From the NCBI RefSeq assembly GCF_900169785.1, contig NZ_FWER01000003.1, positions 62,001 to 126,000 of the forward strand: a stretch of DNA of 64,000 nt, read 5' to 3'. The notes beneath the pieces were generated by a model, which saw only the letters and a list, made by a program, of their open reading frames with translations, made no database searches and was not told the DNA's origin. Source of the DNA: Rhizobium sullae. GTDB lineage: Bacteria; Pseudomonadota; Alphaproteobacteria; Rhizobiales; Rhizobiaceae. A program made the position numbers and the translations under genes. Each line of letters opens with the position of its first letter. The first letter of the stretch is position 1. Positions 48,157-56,101 of this stretch are shown here, piece after piece.

Positions 48157-49704
48157 TTAAGCTTCGCCGACCGCCTTTTCAGCAGCGACGATTTCAGCTT
48201 GGCGCTTGGCGACTTCCTCGCCGATCGGCGGGCCCTTGAAGCGGCGCTTTTCGAAGCCGTACCAGATGACGCCCGTTAGAATCAGGAAGCCGACGGTGAT
48301 GTAGAGCGCCCAGTCGTTCGGCGGTTGGATGCCGAGGACGAAAATCAGCACCATCGCAATGATCGAGAGCACGGCAAAGAGCTTGAACATCCCCTCGCCG
48401 AGGTTCCACGGACCCATCTTATCCCACTTTGAGGTACCCCAGGTGAGGAGGCCGAGCGTGATCGGGATCACGAAGGAGAAGAAGAGGAAAATGACGGTGC
48501 ACGAGACGACGATGGTATAGACCGGCGTTTCGCCGATCGAAACGAGCGACGAACCCCAGACGAAGAGGACGGCGAGGATAGACCCCGTCCAGATCGCGGC
48601 AACCGGCGCGCGGTGCTTCGGGCTGACCTTCGACAGCGCCTTGGATGCCGGCAGACCGCCGTCACGCGAGAAAGCAAAGATCATCCGGGAAACCGAGGTC
48701 ACCGTCGCAAGACCACACAGCCACTGGCTGACCAGAATGGCAAGATACAGGATGTCCTTGACGATCGGATTCACCTGGCTGTCCATCGCCCAGAAGAACA
48801 CGTTCCAGCCCTGCTTGGCGGCTTCATCCATATTGGGCAGCATCAGGACGAACGAGCAAAGCATGATGTAGCCGAAGAGCGCCGACCAGAGCACGGAGGA
48901 AATCATGCCGCGCGGCACGGAATGCGCCGCCTTCACGGTTTCTTCGGAGGTATGCGCCGACGCATCATAGCCGGTGATCGTGTAGATCGGCAGCAGCAGC
49001 CCGAGCAGGAACACCCAGGTGCCGGATGTCGCAGGCCAGACATTGCCGCCGGTTTCGCCCGAATAGTTGGAGAAGGTGAAGAGACGGCCGAACTCGTAGG
49101 ACGGAGCAGCGATCAGGCAAGTCGCGGCAAGCGCGATCGCCGTTGCGAAGATCAGGTAGCCAGAGAAGTCCGTGAGCTTGGCAGTCAGGCCGATGCCCAT
49201 ATGGTTCACAAGCGCCTGCGCACCGGTGATGATGATCAGGAAGACGACACGGACGACGGTCGTGTCCGTCAGCCCGAAATAGCTCGTGCCGAAGGAACCC
49301 ATAAAGAAATAGTAGGTGCCGACGTTGATGGCGCCAAGCACCGTCACAAGGCCGAGCAGGTTGAACCAGGCGGTCAGCCAGCCGGTGAAGCGATTGCCGA
49401 GGATGGAGCCCCAGTGATAGAGACCGCCCGCGGTCGGATAGGCCGAGCTGATCTGCGCCATGGCGACGGCGAAGACGAGCGAAATGAAGCAGCCGAGAGG
49501 CCAGCCGATGCCGATCGCAGCGCCGCCCGCGCCGGCAGTCGCCTGCGCCAGCGAATTGATGCCGCCGGAAAGAATGCAGATGATCGAGAAGGAGACGGCG
49601 AAGTTCGAAAACGAACTCATTCGCCTTTCCAGCTCCTGGGCATAGCCCATGGAATGCAGGATGTTCATATCCTGCTTCTTATCAAGTTCGGTATAGTCCG
49701 ACAT
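48157..49704 (-). CDS. APC-superfamily amino acid/amine permease
   Basis: Inner-membrane permease of 515 residues with about twelve hydrophobic segments. The N-terminal cytoplasmic part has ELERRMSSFSNFAVSFSIIC, then SGGINSLAQATAGAGG, as in the ACT/GABA-permease branch. AYPTAGGLYHWGSILG and IYTITGYDASAHTSEETVKA follow, and VTSVSRMIFAFSRDGGLP is also typical. It lies between the ligase and amidohydrolase genes on the same strand and presumably imports the substrate of the pathway. Confidence 0.9.
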   Translation of the reverse strand: MSDYTELDKKQDMNILHSMGYAQELERRMSSFSNFAVSFSIICILSGGINSLAQATAGAGGAAIGIGWPLGCFISLVFAVAMAQISSAYPTAGGLYHWGSILGNRFTGWLTAWFNLLGLVTVLGAINVGTYYFFMGSFGTSYFGLTDTTVVRVVFLIIITGAQALVNHMGIGLTAKLTDFSGYLIFATAIALAATCLIAAPSYEFGRLFTFSNYSGETGGNVWPATSGTWVFLLGLLLPIYTITGYDASAHTSEETVKAAHSVPRGMISSVLWSALFGYIMLCSFVLMLPNMDEAAKQGWNVFFWAMDSQVNPIVKDILYLAILVSQWLCGLATVTSVSRMIFAFSRDGGLPASKALSKVSPKHRAPVAAIWTGSILAVLFVWGSSLVSIGETPVYTIVVSCTVIFLFFSFVIPITLGLLTWGTSKWDKMGPWNLGEGMFKLFAVLSIIAMVLIFVLGIQPPNDWALYITVGFLILTGVIWYGFEKRRFKGPPIGEEVAKRQAEIVAAEKAVGEA

Positions 49705-49828
49705 GACTTCCCCCTGTTCGACGATCAGCAGCGGAATTGCCGCCGATCCAGTGCCAAAGTTGCCCGCAGCTGTTCGCCATACGGGCCGATCGCAGTTAGA
49801 CTGCTCCCTGGGGTCTTTTCTTTTATAG

Positions 49829-50596
49829 TCAGGCTTCCAGGCTTTGCTGGAGGAGCCCTTTCAGATAGTCGGCCATGACCCCTTGGCCGGCATCGTCGCT
49901 GATAAGGTCATTGCGGACCTCGATCATTACATTGCGGAACCCGTTCGAAAGCCCGTGCAGGATCAGCGTGTGCGTCACGCCGTCTTGAGGACCGTAGGGC
50001 TCGTTGCGTTCGGTTTTGTAGAGTGGCGCGTCGACCGCGCCTGCCAGCATAAGGTCTGCCAGGCGGCTGTCGGCATCGTGCAGGATGCCGAGTTCGACGG
50101 CGCGCTCCTTGCCATTATAGACCGGTGTAAAACTGTGAACAGTGACGATCACTGTCTCCTGCCCCCGTCCGTGCCTGTCCTTTATGAGGCCCCGCACCAC
50201 ATCGTGAAAAGGAAGGTAGAGCGCTTCGGTGCGGGCTCGCCGCTCCTCCGCGCTCAAATTTTGATTGCCGGGGATGGCGTAGATCTCGCTTTTCTCGGGC
50301 ATCGCGGCCGGCGATTCCGGCGGACGGTTACAGTCGTAGATCAGGCGTGAGAAGCGCTGGAAGACAAGCGTCGCGTCGAGCGCGGTCGAGATGCCGCGCG
50401 CAACCGCCAGAGCGCCCGGATCCCAGGCGATGTGGCTCTTCAACGCTTCTTCGGAGAGGCCGAGATCGCCGAACTGCTCGGGCAGCGTCCACGAAGCGTG
50501 TTCGCAGATGACCAGCAACGGGCTCTTGCCGTGCGGCCGCTCGATGCCGACGCAGTTTCCATCCGCTTCGCTTAGAACCTTGAACTGAGTGAGCAC
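49829..50596 (-). CDS. N-formylglutamate amidohydrolase family protein
   Basis: Zn-type hydrolase of 255 residues of the FGase (HutG-like) family. Blocks are VICEHASWTLPEQFGDL, HIAWDPGALAVARGIS, SRLIYDCNRPPESP and VTVHSFTPVYNGKERAVELG. No histidine-degradation genes adjoin. With the glutamine-synthetase-like ligase next door it probably cleaves a gamma-glutamyl amide, freeing glutamate. This is context-based inference. It is the first gene of the minus-strand operon, divergent from the RpiR regulator. Confidence 0.83.
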   Translation of the reverse strand: MLTQFKVLSEADGNCVGIERPHGKSPLLVICEHASWTLPEQFGDLGLSEEALKSHIAWDPGALAVARGISTALDATLVFQRFSRLIYDCNRPPESPAAMPEKSEIYAIPGNQNLSAEERRARTEALYLPFHDVVRGLIKDRHGRGQETVIVTVHSFTPVYNGKERAVELGILHDADSRLADLMLAGAVDAPLYKTERNEPYGPQDGVTHTLILHGLSNGFRNVMIEVRNDLISDDAGQGVMADYLKGLLQQSLEA

Positions 50597-50674
50597 GTGC
50601 CCAGGCCTGCCATCTCTTAATAAAATCCTACAAGAAAAGAATTCTTCAGTATTCCGGCAGTGTCAAGCGCACAC

Positions 50675-50690
50675 TGAAAATTTCTTTTCA
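50675..50690. promoter_or_regulatory. Candidate RpiR operator (TGAAAA-N4-TTTTCA)
   Basis: A perfect 6-bp dyad separated by TTTC lies in the 180-bp space between the divergent amidohydrolase and RpiR genes. RpiR-type regulators commonly bind TGAAA-TTTCA-like dyads. A second palindrome AAGAATTCTT lies about 40 bp to the left. The assignment is inferred from position and form. Confidence 0.6.
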
Positions 50691-50775
50691 CGATAGTAGT
50701 TGACATGGATTGTGACAGCGTTGTTAACTTTGAGTGGGAAAGTGGCACAAGACCAATCCCGGGGAGCAAGATCGA

Positions 50776-51648
50776 GTGAACGCTGCGTCGAAGACGGTTT
50801 CGGACGTCATCCATTCGCATTTCGAAGCGCTGACACGCGCCGAGAAGCAATTGGCCGAGAGTCTGCTGGATAACTATCCCGTTTCAGGGCTGGGCAGCAT
50901 CACCACAATTGCCGAAAACGCCGGCGTCTCGACGCCGACCGTTGTTCGCATGGTCCAAAAGCTCGGTTTCAAGGGCTACCCGGATTTCCAGGCGCATCTG
51001 CATCAGGAAGTCGAAGCGACGATCTCCAACCCGATCGCCAAGCACGACCGGTGGGCCTCCAATGCGCCGGGCACCCACATCCTCAACCGTTTTGCCGATG
51101 CCATCATCGGAAACCTGCGGCAGACGCTGAGCGGTCTCGACACGGCAACCTTCAACAGCGCGGCTGCGCTGCTTTCGGATCGCAAACGCGGCCTCTATTT
51201 CGTCGGCGGCCGCATCACCGGCGCGCTTGCCGAATATTTCTTCACCCATATGCAGGTCATCCGGCCGAATACCGCTCTTCTGTCGTCCAACTCGTCTAGC
51301 TGGCCGCAATATGTTCTCAACATGAATGCCGGCGATCTGCTGATCATCTTCGATATCCGCCGCTACGAGCAGGAGATGGTGAGCCTTGCCCAGGCCGCCC
51401 GCACGCGCGGCGCCGAGATCATCGTCTTTACGGACCAATGGGGATCGCCGGCGGCAAAGCTCGCAAGACACGCCTTCCGCGTCCAGATCGAGGCGCCGTC
51501 GGCCTGGGATTCCTCGGTCGTCACGCTCTTCATCATCGAAGCGCTCATCGAAGCAGTCCAGAATTCGACTTGGGACGAGACGAAGGAGCGCATGAAAACA
51601 CTGGAGGGCCTGTTCGAGCAGACCAAGCTCTTCCGAAAACCTGGCTAG
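50776..51648 (+). CDS. RpiR-family transcriptional regulator (HTH plus SIS domain)
   Basis: Regulator of 290 residues from GTG 50776, with GGGGAG 11 bp upstream; an ATG at 50734 lacks a comparable site. The N-terminal helix-turn-helix (residues about 10-85) has SITTIAENAGVSTPTVVRMV, then KLGFKGYPDFQAHL. The SIS domain (about 125-260) has GLYFVGGRITGALAEYF and MNAGDLLIIFDIRRYEQEM. It sits between the minus-strand amine-ligase operon and the plus-strand ABC genes and may control both. Confidence 0.88.
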   Translation: MNAASKTVSDVIHSHFEALTRAEKQLAESLLDNYPVSGLGSITTIAENAGVSTPTVVRMVQKLGFKGYPDFQAHLHQEVEATISNPIAKHDRWASNAPGTHILNRFADAIIGNLRQTLSGLDTATFNSAAALLSDRKRGLYFVGGRITGALAEYFFTHMQVIRPNTALLSSNSSSWPQYVLNMNAGDLLIIFDIRRYEQEMVSLAQAARTRGAEIIVFTDQWGSPAAKLARHAFRVQIEAPSAWDSSVVTLFIIEALIEAVQNSTWDETKERMKTLEGLFEQTKLFRKPG

Positions 51649-51838
51649 GAGGAGAGAGCAGGAACCAACAAAGACAAAGAGGCTGCATGAAAGAAATAGA
51701 AAAGCGTGTCGCAAACGAACCAGAGTTCGAAAATACTGAAAATCGCAAGAAGAACGAACGTCACGCAACCGTCATACAAGCTTCATGCAACGCCAGTAAC
51801 AGCATCGCCGGACCACTAAAAACCGAAGGAGAACAACA

Positions 51839-52942
51839 GTGATCTCTAACATTTCTCGACTACTCTCGCTTTCTACTGCCATCGTCGTCGCTTCGACTGC
51901 GATCGCGGCAGCAGAACCGAATGCCGAACTCATCGCTGCCGCCAAGAAGGAAGGCACACTGACGACCATCGCCCTCCCGCACAACTGGTGCGGCTACGGC
52001 GACGTCATTGCCGGCTTCAAGGCCAAGTACGGCATCGAAGTCAACGAACTGAACCCGGACGCAGGTTCGGGCGACGAAATCGAAGCCATCAAGGCCAACA
52101 AGGGCAACACCGGCCCGCAGGCTCCGGACGTCATCGACGTCGGTCTCTCCTTCGGCCCGTCGGCCAAGGCTGAAGGCCTCATCCAGCCCTACAAGGTCTC
52201 CACCTGGGATTCCATTCCGGACTCCGCCAAGGACGCCGACGGCTTCTGGTATGGCGACTACTACGGCGTTCTCTCGTTCGTCGTAAACACAGACATCGTC
52301 AAGAACGTCCCGAAGGATTGGGCTGACCTGAAGAAGCCTGAATACGCCAACACCGTTTCGCTCGCCGGCGATCCGCGCGCGTCGAACCAGGCCGTTCAGG
52401 CCGTCTACGCCGCTGGCCTCGCCGCCGGCGAAAAGGATGCCACGAAGGCTGGTGAAGCAGGTCTTGCCTACTTTGCAGAGCTCAACAAGGCCGGCAACCT
52501 CGTTCCGGTCATCGGCAAGTCCGCGTCGCTCGCTCAGGGTTCCACCCCGGTCGTCGTCGCCTGGGACTATAACGGCCTTGCATGGCGCGACAGCCTCAAT
52601 GGCAACCCGCCGGTTGAAGTCGTCGTTCCGGCGTCGGGCGTCGTTGCCGGTGTCTACGTCCAGGCGATCTCCGCCTTCGCTCCGCACCCGAATGCTGCCA
52701 AGCTCTGGATGGAATACCTCTATTCCGACGAAGGTCAGCTCGGCTGGCTGAAGGGCTATTGCCACCCGATCCGCTTCAACGATCTGGCTGCAAAGGGTAA
52801 GGTTCCGAAGGAACTGCTCGACAAGCTGCCGCCGGCTGAAAGCTATGCCAAGGCTACCTTCCCGACGCTCGAAGAGCAGGCCGCAGGCAAGACGGCCATC
52901 ACCACCAAGTGGGACAGCGTCGTCGGCGCCAACGTTCAGTAA
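51839..52942 (+). CDS. ABC transporter substrate-binding protein (polyamine/iron-type)
   Basis: Periplasmic binding protein of 367 residues, started at GTG 51839 after AAGGAG. A signal peptide (LLSLSTAIVVASTAIAAAEP) precedes the mature protein. It is an SBP_bac_6/PotD-like family member: HNWCGYGDVIAGFKAKYGI, PDVIDVGLSFGPSAKAEG, and WMEYLYSDEGQLGWLKGYCHP. The hairpin after the stop favours higher SBP than permease levels. The ligand is unknown; an amine or amino-acid derivative would suit the locus. Confidence 0.88.
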   Translation: MISNISRLLSLSTAIVVASTAIAAAEPNAELIAAAKKEGTLTTIALPHNWCGYGDVIAGFKAKYGIEVNELNPDAGSGDEIEAIKANKGNTGPQAPDVIDVGLSFGPSAKAEGLIQPYKVSTWDSIPDSAKDADGFWYGDYYGVLSFVVNTDIVKNVPKDWADLKKPEYANTVSLAGDPRASNQAVQAVYAAGLAAGEKDATKAGEAGLAYFAELNKAGNLVPVIGKSASLAQGSTPVVVAWDYNGLAWRDSLNGNPPVEVVVPASGVVAGVYVQAISAFAPHPNAAKLWMEYLYSDEGQLGWLKGYCHPIRFNDLAAKGKVPKELLDKLPPAESYAKATFPTLEEQAAGKTAITTKWDSVVGANVQ

Positions 52943-52955
52943 GGCATGACATCCT

Positions 52956-52983
52956 GCCTCCCCGCCGTTATGAGCGGGGAGGC
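52956..52983 (+). terminator. Hairpin between substrate-binding protein and permease genes (partial terminator/stabiliser)
   Basis: GCCTCCCCGC and GCGGGGAGGC pair perfectly over 10 bp with an 8-nt loop and are followed by ATTTTCTTT. Such stem-loops after SBP genes attenuate read-through or protect the SBP mRNA. It lies 38 bp before the permease start. Confidence 0.75.
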
Positions 52984-53020
52984 ATTTTCTTTCACTCCGA
53001 CGCCCCCGGATGAGCTTCGC

Positions 53021-53914
53021 ATGAGCACCGTTTCAACGCCTATGGCGAGCACCGCCCCGCTGATCAACAAGGATCGCGTGATAGACTGGCTGGGTATCGC
53101 GCCCTTCGTCATCTTCGCTCTGCTGTTTCTGATCATCCCCACACTTTATCTCGTCGTCGGCGCCTTCCTCACGCCGGAAGGCGAATTCACCTTCAAGAAT
53201 ATCGGCGATCTCTTCACGCCGTCGATCATGAGCGCCTACTGGATCAGCATCCGGGTATCCGTGGCTTCCGCTCTCGGCGGCGCGCTGATCGGCTTTTTCC
53301 TGGCTTGGGCAGTCGTTCTCGGCGGCCTGCCCTCCTCGGTTCGCTCGACGCTTCTGACCTTCTCCGGCGTGGCCTCGAACTTTGCCGGCGTGCCGCTTGC
53401 CTTCTCGTTCCTGGCAACGCTCGGCCGTACCGGCCTCGTCACCATCTTCCTGCGCGACTGGTTCGGCTTCAATCTCTACGGAACCGGCTTCAACCTTTTG
53501 TCCTTCTTCGGTCTCACCATCACCTACATGTATTTCCAGATCCCGCTGATGGTGCTGATCCTCACGCCGGCGCTCGACGGCATGAAGAAGGAATGGCGCG
53601 AGGCCGCTGAGATTCTCGGCGCCACGAACCGCCAGTATTGGACGATGGTTGCCCTGCCGATCCTCTGGCCGAGCCTGCTCGGCACCACGCTGCTGCTTTT
53701 CGCAAACGCCTTCGGCGCCATTGCCACAGCCTATGCGCTGACCGGCAGCTCGCTGAACATCGTTCCAATCCTGCTTTACGCGCAAATCCGCGGCGATGTC
53801 CTTCACAATCCGAACCTTGGCTACGCGATCGCGCTCGGCATGATCGTCATCACCGGCGTCTCCAACGTCCTTTACCTGATGCTGCGCATGCGCGCTGAAC
53901 GGTGGCAGAAATGA
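53021..53914 (+). CDS. ABC transporter permease (PotB type)
   Basis: Inner-membrane permease of 297 residues, started at ATG 53021 (MSTVSTPMASTAPL). Six membrane spans are visible, e.g. FVIFALLFLIIPTLYLVVGAF. The cytoplasmic EAA loop that contacts the ATPase is KKEWREAAEILGATNRQYWT. A longer reading from 52946 would start within the hairpin region. The stop overlaps the second permease start (ATGA). Confidence 0.88.
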   Translation: MSTVSTPMASTAPLINKDRVIDWLGIAPFVIFALLFLIIPTLYLVVGAFLTPEGEFTFKNIGDLFTPSIMSAYWISIRVSVASALGGALIGFFLAWAVVLGGLPSSVRSTLLTFSGVASNFAGVPLAFSFLATLGRTGLVTIFLRDWFGFNLYGTGFNLLSFFGLTITYMYFQIPLMVLILTPALDGMKKEWREAAEILGATNRQYWTMVALPILWPSLLGTTLLLFANAFGAIATAYALTGSSLNIVPILLYAQIRGDVLHNPNLGYAIALGMIVITGVSNVLYLMLRMRAERWQK

Positions 53915-54696
53915 AAGCTCAACGTCTCGGCGCCTGGATCGCCATCTTTCTAGGTGCATCGTATTTCATCATTCCGCTGATCGGCACGATCGAGTTTTCG
54001 CTGCGAATGCGCCGCGGCGAATACAGCTTCGACGCCTATCAGTCGGTCTTTTCCGACATCCAGTTCCGTGAAACCTTCGGCTATTCCATGCTGATGGCCC
54101 TTTTGACGATCGTCTTCGGCATGTTGCTCGTCGTGCCGACGGCCTATTGGGTTCGCCTGCGCCTGCCGCAGATGCGCCCGATCGTCGAATTCGTGACGCT
54201 GCTGCCGCTGGTCATTCCGGCGATCGTCATCGTCTTCGGCTATCTGCGCATGTACAATTCGTCATCGGTTCTGCCGTTGACGGGTTATACGACCGGCACG
54301 AACATCCTGCTCGTCTGCTCCTATATCACGCTGTCCCTGCCCTATATGTACCGTGCCGTCGACACCGCCATGCGCGCCATCGACGTGCGCACGCTGACGG
54401 AGGCCGCCGAAAGCCTCGGCGCAAGCTGGCCGACCATCATGTTCCGCTGCATCTTCCCGAATGTGATGAGCGGCGTGCTGTCCGGCGCCTTCATCACGCT
54501 CGCGATCGTCATGGGCGAATTCACGATGGCGGCACTCCTCAACCGGCCGGCCTTCGGGCCGTACCTACAGCTCGTCGGCGCCAACAAGGCTTACGAGCCG
54601 TCGGCGCTCGCCGTCATCGCCTTCTCGATCACATGGCTCTGCATGGGTCTGCTGAACCTCATCTCCCGCTTCCAAAAATCCGCCCCCGCAAGGTAA
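53911..54696 (+). CDS. ABC transporter permease (PotC type)
   Basis: Second permease of 261 residues, ATG 53911 overlapping the stop of the first. The EAA-like loop is VRTLTEAAESLGASWPTI, followed by MFRCIFPNVMSGVLSG. Six likely membrane spans include LLPLVIPAIVIVFGYLRM. Only 6 bp separate it from the ATPase gene. Confidence 0.88.
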   Translation: MKAQRLGAWIAIFLGASYFIIPLIGTIEFSLRMRRGEYSFDAYQSVFSDIQFRETFGYSMLMALLTIVFGMLLVVPTAYWVRLRLPQMRPIVEFVTLLPLVIPAIVIVFGYLRMYNSSSVLPLTGYTTGTNILLVCSYITLSLPYMYRAVDTAMRAIDVRTLTEAAESLGASWPTIMFRCIFPNVMSGVLSGAFITLAIVMGEFTMAALLNRPAFGPYLQLVGANKAYEPSALAVIAFSITWLCMGLLNLISRFQKSAPAR

Positions 54697-54702
54697 CTGG
54701 CC

Positions 54703-55764
54703 ATGTCATTCCTCACGCTGACCAATCTTCAGAAGTCCTTCGGCCAGGTTCAGGTCGTCCATAATTTCAACATGAGCATCGAAAAGGGCGAATTCGTCTC
54801 CTTCCTCGGGCCATCGGGCTGCGGCAAGACCACGGTGCTGCGCATGATCGCCGGCTTCGAAACGCCGACTGGCGGCAGCCTCTTCATCAACGGCAAGGAT
54901 CAGCGCCCGCTGAAGCCGAATCAGCGCAACATCGGCATGGTCTTTCAGGCCTACGCGCTGTTCCCGAACATGAGCGTGCACGACAACGTCGCCTTCGGCC
55001 TCAAGGTCGCGGGCATGCCGAAGGCCGATATCGATGCGCGCGTGAAGGAGATGCTGGGCCTCATCCGCCTCGATCACCTCGCAGATCGCTTCCCCTACCA
55101 GATGTCCGGCGGCCAGCAGCAGCGCGTGGCGCTTGCCCGTGCGCTCGCGGTCAAGCCGCAAGTTCTGCTGCTCGACGAGCCGCTTTCCGCGCTCGATGCG
55201 AAGATCCGCGTCTCGCTGCGCGAAGAAATCCGCCTCATCCAGCAGAAGCTCGGCATCACCACCATCTTCGTGACGCACGACCAGGAAGAGGCGCTCTCGA
55301 TCTCCGACCGTATCGTCGTCATGAACGGCGGCAAGGCGGATCAGATCGGCACACCTTTCGAGGTCTACAATACGCCCGCGACCCGTTTCGTCGCCTCCTT
55401 CGTCGGCACGCTGAACATGATTGAAGCACAGGTCATCGATCCGGCGGCGAACCGCATCCAGATCGGCGACCAGGGCGTGACGCTCAAGCAGTCGCTCGCA
55501 GCCTACAAGGCAGGCGACATCGTCTCGTTGGCGCTTCGTCCGGAAGCGGGCTCTCTTTCCGACAGCGTCAAGAGCGATACGGCGCTGACCGGCCAGGTCA
55601 TCTCCGCCCACTTCCTCGGCTCCGTCATTCGCACCCGCATGAACGTCGGCGGCAACGTCATTTCCTTCGATATGTTCAACAGCCCGGGCCTCACCCCGCC
55701 GCAGTCTGGCGAAACCGTCACGCTCCGCTTCATGGCCGCCGACCTGCTCGTCGTCCGCGATTGA
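54703..55764 (+). CDS. ABC transporter ATP-binding protein (PotA type)
   Basis: ATPase of 353 residues: Walker A GPSGCGKTTVLRMIAGF, Q-loop VFQAYALFPNMSV, signature MSGGQQQRVALARAL, Walker B LLLDEPLSALDAKIR and H-loop FVTHDQEEAL. The C-terminal TOBE-type domain includes LALRPEAGSL and a final MAADLLVVRD. It completes the four-gene transporter. The stop is followed at once by a decayed fragment. Confidence 0.92.
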   Translation: MSFLTLTNLQKSFGQVQVVHNFNMSIEKGEFVSFLGPSGCGKTTVLRMIAGFETPTGGSLFINGKDQRPLKPNQRNIGMVFQAYALFPNMSVHDNVAFGLKVAGMPKADIDARVKEMLGLIRLDHLADRFPYQMSGGQQQRVALARALAVKPQVLLLDEPLSALDAKIRVSLREEIRLIQQKLGITTIFVTHDQEEALSISDRIVVMNGGKADQIGTPFEVYNTPATRFVASFVGTLNMIEAQVIDPAANRIQIGDQGVTLKQSLAAYKAGDIVSLALRPEAGSLSDSVKSDTALTGQVISAHFLGSVIRTRMNVGGNVISFDMFNSPGLTPPQSGETVTLRFMAADLLVVRD

Positions 55765-55766
55765 TC

Positions 55767-55940
55767 GTGCGAGCCGAAAGTCTGCTCGGCGAAGGCTTGG
55801 TTGGCGAGGCTTACTTCGATTCCGGCGCGTTTCGGGAGGATTTGGCACGTCGAGTAGGGATGCCGACCGAGCGCCCGTATCCGGACCGCGCGCCGGATCT
55901 GGGTGAACCCAGCGTCACCGGAAGATCAGAGATTGCTTAG
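55767..55940 (+). pseudogene. Probable N-terminal fragment of an M20-type peptidase
   Basis: A 57-codon frame from GTG 55767 reads VRAESLLGEGLVGEAYFDSG, then AFREDLARRVGMPTERPYPD and RAPDLG. This strongly recalls the N-terminus of M20 aminoacylase/deacylase proteins (YFDSGAFLADLARRV...PTES). It ends at TAG without the catalytic part, so the rest seems deleted. Located just after the ABC ATPase, an M20 enzyme would suit an amino-acid-conjugate locus. I made the match from memory, so certainty is limited. The rest of the gap to 56101 shows no gene. Confidence 0.45.
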
Positions 55941-56101
55941 CCACTGAGCGCTAACTGATATTCCCTTCCGATGCGTCGCGCCTCCTTCATTTCCAAACAT
56001 CTTCAACAATCGTGATGCCGCCATCAGTAAAAAGCGCTTGAACTGACGGGCGCCATGCCGCATGGACCCAACGATCCCCGTCCATCAAAAGGCGCAGCCT
56101 C
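55941..56101. other. Gene-free region upstream of the MFS symporter
   Basis: 160 bp with no recognisable gene. It is the likely promoter area of the MFS gene, since the ABC operon and its fragment end before it. I cannot point to a clear -35/-10 pair. Confidence 0.4.

Noticed and set aside
51687..51842. Possible 51-codon ORF (MKEIEKRVANEPEFENTENR...) between the RpiR and binding-protein genes
   Set aside because: No ribosome site and no family resemblance; its stop overlaps the binding-protein start. It is more likely 5' untranslated sequence.
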